Source: JBEIHX01 sp044375455 (GTDB taxonomy: Bacteria; Pseudomonadota; Alphaproteobacteria; Caulobacterales; Aquidulcibacteraceae). From it: DNA of 6,553 nucleotides. The stretch spans positions 1-6,553 of the forward strand of contig JBILMQ010000202.1 in the NCBI GenBank assembly GCA_044375455.1. The letters run 5' to 3'. The notes below the pieces were generated by a model. The model searched no databases and was not told where the DNA came from. It saw only the letters and a program-made list of their open reading frames with translations. A program made the translations under genes and the position numbers. Shown here one piece after another: positions 1 through 5,032 of this stretch; position 1 is the stretch's first letter; every line of letters begins with the position of its first letter.

Positions 1-506
1 AGCTCATCGAGGAGGTGCTCACCGGCGAGACGGATGACACGCCGGCCGCGCTGGCCGATCGGGCAGGGGACCTCATTCGCGCGCTCGGCCGCCCCGCCGT
101 CGGCGATGCGGCGACCGGGCTGTCGGCGCAGGAACTCGCAGACTGCGTCGCCCGCACCCTGCGCCTGCCCGAGATCGCGGACCTGCGCCCAGGACTTCTG
201 GCGGAGGTTCCGGTCTACGCCGCGCGACACGCCGACGGCCTCGAGACCGCGATGGCAGGGATCGCCGATGCGCTGACGCCCGGCCCGGATGGCCGCCCCG
301 TCGTGGTGGTCGACTGGAAGAGCGACGTGAAACCGGACGCGCGCACGCTCGACCACTACCGCAGCCAGGTCAGCGCCTATCTCGACATGACCGGCGCCAG
401 TCGCGGGCTGATCGTGCTCATGACCGAGGGACGGGTGATCACCGTGGCGCCGGCGCCAGCCGCGCCGTCCTCCGGACCATCTCCGCCAGCGCCAGGGGAG
501 GGCTGA
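1..506 (+). CDS. C-terminal end of a UvrD/AddA-type helicase-exonuclease (partial, 5' end outside window)
   Basis: The reading frame is open from the first bases of the window, so this is the 3' end of a longer gene; the ATG-less start at 15 is only internal. The segment beginning LIEEVLTGET resembles the region after the conserved 'LLH..IEEVL' of AddA/RecB-family nucleases. Near residues 95-135 of the visible part there is a PD-(D/E)XK nuclease core: VVVVDWKSD supplies the D-x-K residues, followed by a helix with YRSQVSAYL, matching the QxxxY motif of this nuclease class. Family members unwind and degrade double-strand DNA ends ahead of RecA repair, in the cytoplasm. The last 20 residues are a Pro/Ala/Gly-rich tail (APAPAAPSSG...) not expected in the fold. 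Assignment to AddA proper or to a stand-alone UvrD-helicase protein cannot be decided without the helicase domains. Confidence 0.8.
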   Translation, partial: LIEEVLTGETDDTPAALADRAGDLIRALGRPAVGDAATGLSAQELADCVARTLRLPEIADLRPGLLAEVPVYAARHADGLETAMAGIADALTPGPDGRPVVVVDWKSDVKPDARTLDHYRSQVSAYLDMTGASRGLIVLMTEGRVITVAPAPAAPSSGPSPPAPGEG

Positions 507-819
507 TGCGGAGGCGCCGGGAAACCCGCCCCGAACCGGGCCTGCGCCGTGCTGATGAGCCCTCCGCCCCGGAGCCGGAGGCCGCGGCGCACTCCAGCCC
601 GCGGTCGGGGCATCCGCCGGTCGCCTCCGGGGCCCTGCCGGAGTGTGTCGTACACCGCACGAAACGAAGACGAGGTCAGGGGCGGCGCGATGTCCGCCGC
701 AACGCCCGCCCGCAGCCCCGTCGCCGGCGCGGCGGGAATGGGTCGCGGGCATGGGATGCCCAGACCCCTCCCGGCGCGCCCATGACCGCGACGCCGTCAA
801 GGCCTCAGGGCGGGATGGC
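507..819. other. Gene-free stretch between exonuclease end and small membrane protein
   Basis: I see no convincing gene here. The open frames that cross it are Arg/Pro-rich low-complexity translations typical of GC-rich non-coding DNA, and no family is recognisable. It holds a strong stem-loop at 740-767 (listed separately) and a weaker 6-bp stem, CCTCCG at 561-566 with CGGAGG at 576-581, about 55 bases after the exonuclease stop. Neither is followed by a T-run, so an intrinsic terminator is not clearly supported. Confidence 0.5.
740..767. other. Stem-loop upstream of the DUF6804-like gene
   Basis: GGGTC (740-744) pairs with GACCC (763-767). GGGCAT (747-752) pairs with ATGCCC (756-761) around a GGG loop, leaving a small 2x1 internal loop. 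That makes 11 base pairs in 28 bases, ending 52 bases before the ATG at 820. No T-run follows on either strand, so a terminator is not the obvious reading. A leader structure or protein-binding palindrome is possible. Confidence 0.4.
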
Positions 820-1140
820 ATGCCTGTGATCTGGCTGGCGCCAGCCGCGATGTTGCTCGCGGCGCTTCTGCCCATGCCCTACGGCTACGACACGCTGCTG
901 CGTCTGGTGGTGTGCCTCGCCTCGGCAGTGATCGGCTGGCAGTGGCGAACCAGGACGCCCGGATGGTCGGCCGCTTTCGTCCTGACGGCGCTGCTCTTCA
1001 ATCCCGTCATCCGCGTCGAGTTCGACCGCGCGCTGTGGCCCCCGATCGACATCGCCGTCGCTGCGCTCTTCGCCGTGCATTGGGTCCGACACGCCCGAGG
1101 GCGGCGCCCCGGAACGACCCTTTCGCGCCGATCAGAGTGA
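820..1140 (+). CDS. Small integral membrane protein, DUF6804-like
   Basis: 106 residues. The chosen start is the ATG at 820 because the hydrophobic conserved part begins immediately after it; the frame is open further upstream but encodes only Arg/Pro-rich sequence. Three to four hydrophobic segments are visible: residues 2-16 (PVIWLAPAAMLLAAL), 24-39 (TLLRLVVCLASAVIGW), 47-58 (WSAAFVLTALLF) and 71-84 (PIDIAVAALFAVHW). The sequence LLPMPYGYDTLLRLVVC, the central ALLFNPVIRVEF and the late WPPIDIAVAALFAV match, from memory, the hallmarks of DUF6804 membrane proteins. Their function is unknown. The C-terminus is Arg-rich, consistent with a cytoplasmic tail. The ribosome binding site is weak (AGGGCGGG about 8 bases upstream). 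It converges on the HEPN gene, 122 bases away. Confidence 0.75.
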   Translation: MPVIWLAPAAMLLAALLPMPYGYDTLLRLVVCLASAVIGWQWRTRTPGWSAAFVLTALLFNPVIRVEFDRALWPPIDIAVAALFAVHWVRHARGRRPGTTLSRRSE

Positions 1141-1194
1141 AGCGGCGCACTGGGCCTCCGGTCCAGCGATCCCACACGCGCCCGCCCGGCCTGG

Positions 1195-1206
1195 CGGATC
1201 GATCCG
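1195..1206. repeat. 12-bp perfect palindrome in convergent gap
   Basis: CGGATCGATCCG is a perfect 12-bp palindrome just before the 17-bp tandem repeat, between the convergent DUF6804-like and HEPN genes. As RNA it would lack a proper loop, so a protein-binding site or chance is more likely than a terminator. Confidence 0.35.
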
Positions 1207-1208
1207 TT

Positions 1209-1242
1209 TACAGTCTTGTTGCCGCTGCAGTTTTGTTGCGGC
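1209..1242. repeat. 17-bp tandem repeat, two units
   Basis: TACAGTCTTGTTGCCGC (1209-1225) is followed directly by TGCAGTTTTGTTGCGGC (1226-1242), matching at 14 of 17 positions. It lies in the gap between convergent genes, 20 bases past the HEPN stop as that gene is read. The second unit with the end of the first can also form a weak 5-bp stem (GCCGC 1221-1225 with GCGGC 1238-1242). Confidence 0.55.
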
Positions 1243-1262
1243 CCCGGAAGCGGGCTCGCCGG

Positions 1263-1949
1263 TCATCCCACCACCGGATAATAGGGCCTGCCCCAGTCGT
1301 GATGGGGGTTGTCCATCATGAGGTCGATGAACACCGGCAGCAGCGTGGCCAGAACCGCCGCCCCATCCCGGACCTGCGACCGGTTCACGCTGCTGTTCCA
1401 GGTCGCCCCGCCATGGACCAATTGGTTGCGCAGCACATAAAGCCGGTCGAACAGAATGCACAGGACCATCGGCGCGTCCTGTTCAGCGATCGCCCGGTTG
1501 ATCCGGCGCTGCGCGCTCGCCATGCGCTCTTCCCAGCCCTCATACCCGGGCACGCCGTTCTGGAAGCGCCAGAATGGCTGAAACACATAGCGGTTGGCCA
1601 GCAGCAGGCGGATCTCCTGGGAAAACCTCCGCCAGACCGCGTCATAGATCCTGCCGCCTCCGTCAAGGCGCACAAGAGTGGCGAAATAGTCCTGAAAGGC
1701 CGTCCGCTCGCTGTCCTCGCAGTCGCGCTCAATGTCGGCGGCATAAGCAGCGTTGAAGCCCACCCACAGCAGAATGAAGCGCAGGTCCGGATCCTCAGAC
1801 GCGGCCTCTGCGCGACCGAGCCAGCTCAGCGCGCGGTGAACGCGCAGGGCAAGGCCCTCCGGGAAGCCGGCGCGGATGGTCCTCTGCTTCTGCTTGAGAC
1901 GCTCAAAGACCGGTGGGGCCTCTGAACCGGCGAGATCGGACATCAGCAT
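1263..1949 (-). CDS. HEPN-domain protein, putative ribonuclease (ApeA-like HEPN type)
   Basis: 228 residues, mostly alpha-helical. The mark of the HEPN superfamily is RNQLVH at residues 174-179, the RxxxxH active-site motif with a polar residue after the arginine and glycine after the histidine. An earlier helix (FILLWVGFNAAYA, residues 58-70) has the 'LW.AFNA.Y' pattern of ApeA-like and related HEPN proteins. HEPN proteins with this motif are metal-independent RNases acting as toxins or abortive-infection effectors. No second domain is evident. The start at 1949 is backed by GGAG (1958-1961) 8 bases upstream; the alternative ATG two codons on fits less well. It begins 19 bases after the stop of the HD hydrolase gene, so the two are probably co-transcribed. 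The RNase role is inferred from family knowledge; target and trigger cannot be read from sequence. Confidence 0.75.
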   Translation of the reverse strand: MLMSDLAGSEAPPVFERLKQKQRTIRAGFPEGLALRVHRALSWLGRAEAASEDPDLRFILLWVGFNAAYAADIERDCEDSERTAFQDYFATLVRLDGGGRIYDAVWRRFSQEIRLLLANRYVFQPFWRFQNGVPGYEGWEERMASAQRRINRAIAEQDAPMVLCILFDRLYVLRNQLVHGGATWNSSVNRSQVRDGAAVLATLLPVFIDLMMDNPHHDWGRPYYPVVG

Positions 1950-1968
1950 GGTGAAAGCTCCGTTCGCA

Positions 1969-2523
1969 TCAGGCGGAAAGGGCGGCGGCGGCGCGGGCGA
2001 GCCGGTCGCTCAGGGTCCCAGGCATGCGGGAGGACAAAATCCTGCTGACCTCCCGATAGTACCATCGCGTGCCGTCGCGCCCGCCGCTGAACCGCGACCA
2101 GAGGGCCTCGCCCAGCACGCGATGGTCCGCGAGGATCGCCTCGGCGTTGTGGGTCTTGTCGGCGAGCGCCACCAGCAGCGAGCGGTCAGGCTTTGCCGGC
2201 AGCGCGGCGAGATAAGCCTCCTTGCGCGGGCGCCAGGCCGGCTTTGGCTCGGTCCATGCGTCAGTGCAGTCCTGAACGATGCTGGCGACGCCGTCCCCGA
2301 ACCTCTCCCGGATGTCCTGAAGAACCTGATGGCCGCCCTGATCCTCCACCGCGTCATGCAGCAGGGCCGCGATCGCCTGGTCCAGATCCCCGCCATGCTC
2401 CAGCACCAGCGCCGACACGCTCATCAGATGCGCGATATAGGGGATTTGCGTCGCCTTGCGCGTCTGCTGGGCGTGAAGTTGGCGGGCGTACCGGAATGCG
2501 TCGTCAAAGCGATCTGTCAGCAT
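1969..2523 (-). CDS. Small HD-domain phosphohydrolase, SpoT/Mesh1-like (alarmone or nucleotide hydrolase)
   Basis: 184 residues from the chosen start, with the HD hydrolase half of RelA/SpoT proteins only and no synthetase domain; this is the usual size of small alarmone hydrolases. Motifs in order: IPYIAH (His32), LLHDAVED (His56-Asp57, then Glu60-Asp61), and ALADKTHNAEAIL (Asp122, Asn126), corresponding to the SpoT patterns 'PYI.HP', 'LLHD..ED' and 'K.AD..HN'. All metal-binding positions appear intact, so it should be active, probably removing pyrophosphate from (p)ppGpp or acting on a related nucleotide such as NADPH as in Mesh1. The start is set by AAGGAGG at 2529-2535, 5 bases before ATG 2523; an ATG at 2526 is only 2 bases away. 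The open frame reaches 2595, but there it crosses a 16-bp tandem repeat, which is not a multiple of three. It is followed after 19 bases by the HEPN gene. Confidence 0.8.
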   Translation of the reverse strand: MLTDRFDDAFRYARQLHAQQTRKATQIPYIAHLMSVSALVLEHGGDLDQAIAALLHDAVEDQGGHQVLQDIRERFGDGVASIVQDCTDAWTEPKPAWRPRKEAYLAALPAKPDRSLLVALADKTHNAEAILADHRVLGEALWSRFSGGRDGTRWYYREVSRILSSRMPGTLSDRLARAAAALSA

Positions 2524-2528
2524 CATGT

Positions 2529-2535
2529 CCTCCTT
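2529..2535 (-). promoter_or_regulatory. Ribosome binding site deciding the HD hydrolase start
   Basis: AAGGAGG on the minus strand is a full Shine-Dalgarno sequence. It sits 2 bases before ATG 2526 and 5 bases before ATG 2523, favouring the second. It also argues against the in-frame start at 2595. Confidence 0.75.
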
Positions 2536-2548
2536 GCCATCAAAGATT

Positions 2549-2617
2549 CGCCGTCTGAAAACTCTGCCGTCTGAAGTATCCGCCGTTTGAGTCATCCGTA
2601 GTTTGAAGACTCCGCCG
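2549..2617. repeat. 16-bp degenerate tandem repeat, four units plus a partial fifth
   Basis: Four consecutive 16-base units, read on the plus strand: CGCCGTCTGAAAACTC (2549-2564), TGCCGTCTGAAGTATC (2565-2580), CGCCGTTTGAGTCATC (2581-2596) and CGTAGTTTGAAGACTC (2597-2612), then CGCCG (2613-2617). The common core is GTYTGA. The first unit shares 12 of 16 positions with the second and with the fourth. The array lies directly upstream of the HD hydrolase Shine-Dalgarno, in the presumed promoter or leader of the HD-HEPN pair. A 16-base period does not keep reading frame, which supports a non-coding role. Confidence 0.8.
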
Positions 2618-2720
2618 GGGCCGCGTGCGGCCGGGCCGGCGTCACCGGCAGGTCGCCGTGGTTACGCGACGCCGAAGACGTCACGCCCGCCAGGCGCTGC
2701 GCCGCCGCTGCGGGCCATCC

Positions 2721-2755
2721 GGCGCCCCGCTGCGTCCGGTCACCCGCATGGCGCC
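2721..2755 (-). terminator. GC-rich stem just after the TIR gene stop (weak terminator candidate)
   Basis: GGCGCC (2721-2726) and GGCGCC (2750-2755) can pair, with an inner TGCG (2731-2734) and CGCA (2745-2748). The structure begins 3 bases past the TIR-gene stop as transcribed. There is no T-run after it, so factor-independent termination is doubtful. Confidence 0.25.
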
Positions 2756-2758
2756 CGG

Positions 2759-4333
2759 TCAATCGCCATGAATGGTCGTCAGAAACACATGTTTCGTCAG
2801 CACCTCCTGAATTTCCAGGTCGGCCGGCATGCGGGCCGGGTCCTTCAGTTCATGGGCGATCGCAACGCTCTCCGCGCTCGCCTGCAGCGCCTCGGCGGGA
2901 CGGTTCATGTCCGCAAGCTGACTGGACAGATGGTGGAGCGACACCATCAGATCGGGCAGGAAGGTGGCGCGGTCTGCCTCGACGAGGCCGCGGCGGATCT
3001 CCACAACCTCGAGACTGGCCGCCAGCGAACCCTCAAAATCCCCACAGACCTGTCGCAGCTGGGCAAGCTGGCTCAGCGTGTCTGCAAGATGGGGCAGGTA
3101 TCGTTCCGGGTCGAGCGCGGCGAGTTCCCGAAACAGCGCGCAGGCCTCGGCAATCGCCTCCAGCGCCGCCTGCCGGCCGCGGCCGGACTGCCTGGCCAGG
3201 GACAGTGTGCGCAGCGCCTGCCCCAGGCCGAACCGATGGCCCCCGCCCTGCGTCGCCACAAGCTCGCGAAACGCGGTCACCGCCTGCGCACTGGCCGCGG
3301 CAGACGCCTTGAAGTTGCCCAGATTGCCAAAGTGGATGCCGAGATTGATCAGTGCCGACGCCAGCTCGGGCAGGAAGGCCGTTCCGTTCCCGCCGGCAAG
3401 AGCAGTGTAGAGATCAACCGCTTCGGCGGTCAATGCGAGGGCCTCGGTATTGGCCCATACCTTGGAATAGTCATTACCAAGATCGTTCAGCATTTGCGCA
3501 AGGTCACCGCGCGCGCCGGCGTGACCCTGCGCGGCGCATTCTCGCAGCACCATCACCGCCTGCGCCCGCGCGCCGAAGGCCTCACCCCAATGACTGAGGC
3601 TCGACAAATCGCGGCTGTGCAGAACCATCGCCGCCGCCAGATCGGGCAAATAGGCCTCGCGGTCCGACCAGGCGAGCTCGCGATAAAGGTCCGCCGCCTC
3701 GGCGCGCAGGAAAAGAGCCTCCTCATGCCGTCCGAGATCCGCCAGCTGACCAGCCTGCCACGTCAGCCCGCGGGCCCGCCTGGCGCTGGCGCCGGCCGCG
3801 CCGCGCTCCTCCCCGGCCGCGATCAGGTGCCCGGCAAGCCTTGCCATCTCACCGGCCTGCGGATGATCCGGATTGGCGCCGGCCCAGGCCTGCAGCGCGG
3901 CCGGGCCCTGACCGAGAGCCCGGGAACAGTCCGCCAGCCCGGCGCGCCCGGTGAGCGCGCCCAGACGCTCCAACACCTTGAGCCAGCCAGGATGATCATC
4001 GGCGAACCGTTGCCCGGGCACGGCTGCCCCATGGGCATCGCCGCCCGTGATCGCGGGGGTGCAGTCGCCCAGCCGGAGCGTCGCCAGGACACCGTTTTGC
4101 TCGGCAATCCTCGCCACACGGCGCGTGCGCGCGCACGCCATGCCCGCCGGTGACCAGACGACAAGCACGGCCTCAGCGACTTCAATCAGAGGAGCAAAAT
4201 CACGCTCTCGGGCTTTGCCCAACCCGGCTGACGTATCCACCCAGGCGTTCAAGCCCAGCCCGAGGAGCTTTGCCCCGATCCGCGCACAGGTCGCCCGGTC
4301 GTCGCGGCTGCCGACAATGATGACATCAACCAT
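2759..4333 (-). CDS. TIR-domain protein with TPR-like 46-residue repeats (candidate defence/signalling protein)
   Basis: 524 residues. Residues 1-90 are a TIR fold: VDVIIVGSRDDRATCARIGAKL, NAWVD (30-33), ARERDFAPLI and AEAVLVVWSPA (54-63) match 'FISYSR.DR..A..IA..L', the W.D strand and 'A..V.VLWSP.S' of bacterial TIRs. At the catalytic helix the usual S.W...E reads C67-A-R69-T-R-R-V73, so valine replaces the NADase glutamate. Residues 91-190 are a linker. Residues 200-500 are helical repeats: LYREL-like anchors recur at 216, 262, 308, 354, 400, 446 and 492, exactly 46 apart, often with '(Y/F)LPDLA' between, as in TPR_12-type tails. Such tails usually bind protein partners. No signal peptide is seen, so it is cytosolic. 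Start 4333 has AGAGGGGG (4340-4347) 6 bases upstream; an in-frame extension to 4492 would begin upstream of the promoter's -10. It lies upstream of the HD and HEPN genes on the same strand. Confidence 0.8.
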   Translation of the reverse strand: MVDVIIVGSRDDRATCARIGAKLLGLGLNAWVDTSAGLGKARERDFAPLIEVAEAVLVVWSPAGMACARTRRVARIAEQNGVLATLRLGDCTPAITGGDAHGAAVPGQRFADDHPGWLKVLERLGALTGRAGLADCSRALGQGPAALQAWAGANPDHPQAGEMARLAGHLIAAGEERGAAGASARRARGLTWQAGQLADLGRHEEALFLRAEAADLYRELAWSDREAYLPDLAAAMVLHSRDLSSLSHWGEAFGARAQAVMVLRECAAQGHAGARGDLAQMLNDLGNDYSKVWANTEALALTAEAVDLYTALAGGNGTAFLPELASALINLGIHFGNLGNFKASAAASAQAVTAFRELVATQGGGHRFGLGQALRTLSLARQSGRGRQAALEAIAEACALFRELAALDPERYLPHLADTLSQLAQLRQVCGDFEGSLAASLEVVEIRRGLVEADRATFLPDLMVSLHHLSSQLADMNRPAEALQASAESVAIAHELKDPARMPADLEIQEVLTKHVFLTTIHGD

Positions 4334-4339
4334 GGCATG

Positions 4340-4347
4340 CCCCCTCT
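4340..4347 (-). promoter_or_regulatory. Ribosome binding site of the TIR-repeat gene
   Basis: AGAGGGGG on the minus strand ends 6 bases before the ATG at 4333. It marks this ATG as the start, and the TIR fold begins at once after it. Confidence 0.6.
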
Positions 4348-4477
4348 GCACGCGGCAGAACGTTCCGGTCCGCCAGCGCTGTGACCACGGAACGCGCGAA
4401 CCGGTCGGCCCGGGCGTCCGGAATTTCGATTGTCTCTGGGTGGGATGCGCGGCATGCCTATTGCGCCGCACGTAGCC

Positions 4478-4505
4478 AATATAAAGACACAACCTGAAAT
4501 GTCAA
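4478..4505 (-). promoter_or_regulatory. Near-consensus sigma70-type promoter for the TIR-repeat gene
   Basis: On the minus strand TTGACA (4505-4500) is followed, after 16 bases, by TATATT (4483-4478). The -35 is a 6/6 match and the -10 a 5/6 match to the housekeeping consensus, in an AT-rich island within GC-rich surroundings. Transcription would begin near 4471, leaving a leader of about 138 bases before the ATG at 4333. Confidence 0.7.
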
Positions 4506-4540
4506 GGCCCATATGGTGATTCGCAGGGGCGCATATGGGG
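4506..4540. repeat. Duplicated CATATG-centred box next to the TIR promoter
   Basis: GGCCCATATGGTG (4506-4518) and GGCGCATATGGGG (4528-4540) match at 11 of 13 positions and are exactly 22 bp apart, about two helical turns. The first box abuts the -35 element. This arrangement fits a regulator binding two sites on one DNA face, but no regulator can be named. Confidence 0.5.
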
Positions 4541-4999
4541 GTGTTCGCGCGGGCCCGGCGGCGTGAAGCCCGGGTCGTCCTGCAGGCTCGCGCCAGAGAT
4601 GGCCGGCGGTGACGGCCATAAGCCTCCCGGGGCCGTCATGGCGGGACAGGGCCAACCCCCTGCCGGCCCTCTCAGGGACGCTGCCTCAGGTTGCGTCAGG
4701 CCGCCGGCACGCCCTCGCGTGCAGGTCAAACCAGGGGTCTGCGCATGCCCGTCGTCATGGAAACCAGGGGCGTTGATGTCGGCAACGTAAAGACAGCGCC
4801 AAAGTTCAGCGTCCAGGCAGGCAAACGACGATGGTTCGAATTCCCCCTGGGTTCGCCACCTCCCGGGCCTCCGTCCCGTTCTCCCCGATCAAGCTTCATC
4901 GCGATCTTTGACGCGTATGTGCAGCGGCTTCCGCGCGTCCTCGGAAAGGGGCCGCCTGCCGCGAAGTCTGGTCGCTTCGCGCTCCAGCGGTGGAATGCT
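4541..4999. other. Non-coding stretch with scattered repeats between TIR promoter and mobile mystery operon
   Basis: No gene is supported here. The open frame from about 4691 to 5035 on the plus strand encodes a basic, Pro/Ser-rich sequence without recognisable domains and looks spurious. Visible structure: an 8-bp inverted repeat TGACGGCC (4610-4617) / GGCCGTCA (4631-4638), a direct repeat AAACCAGGGG at 4728-4737 and 4761-4770, and its inverted partner CCCCTGGGTT at 4844-4853. A tRNA T-loop-like GGTTCGAATTCC lies at 4833-4844 but has no pairing stem. Confidence 0.5.
4610..4638. repeat. 8-bp inverted repeat with 13-base spacer
   Basis: TGACGGCC (4610-4617) and GGCCGTCA (4631-4638) are perfect inverted copies. 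A stem-loop could form, but no T-run follows on either strand. It lies in gene-free DNA. Confidence 0.4.
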
Positions 5000-5021
5000 C
5001 CGATAGCCCAAAGGCTATCGG
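5000..5021. repeat. Perfect 9-bp inverted repeat (hairpin or operator)
   Basis: CCGATAGCC (5000-5008), loop CAAA, then GGCTATCGG (5013-5021) form a perfect 9-bp stem. Its outer CGAT-N12-ATCG layout matches the TGAT-N12-ATCA boxes downstream, and its centre lies 32 bp before the first of them. It may be a fourth operator box or a hairpin ending transcription that enters from the left; no T-run follows. Confidence 0.5.
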
Positions 5022-5032
5022 GATCGTCCATT

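Noticed and set aside
912..1925. Plus-strand open frame of 337 codons
   Set aside because: It lies antisense to the HEPN gene and partly in another frame of the membrane-protein gene. Its composition is Arg/Pro/His-rich with no recognisable domain, while the opposite strand has clear family motifs.
2524..2595. N-terminal extension of the HD hydrolase to 2595
   Set aside because: It runs through a 16-bp tandem repeat, a period that does not preserve frame. A full AAGGAGG precedes the internal ATGs, and SpoT-like similarity starts only after them.
2549..2617. CRISPR-like array
   Set aside because: The repeats are 16 bp, degenerate and directly tandem, with no spacers and no cas genes in the window.
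2603..4153. Plus-strand open frame of 516 codons
   Set aside because: It is entirely antisense to the TIR-repeat gene, and its translation is a mirror of the repeat codons in GC-rich DNA. No domain or ribosome binding site is seen.
4334..4492. N-terminal extension of the TIR protein to an ATG at 4492
   Set aside because: It would start upstream of the -10 of the best promoter, encodes basic sequence unrelated to TIR domains, and the ATG at 4333 has its own Shine-Dalgarno site exactly where the TIR fold starts.
4833..4853. tRNA-like 3' end (GGTTCGAATTCC followed by a CCA)
   Set aside because: The 5-base stems flanking the T-loop do not pair (GATGG against TCCCC), and no acceptor, D or anticodon arm can be assembled upstream. 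I kept it only as a possible decayed attachment site.
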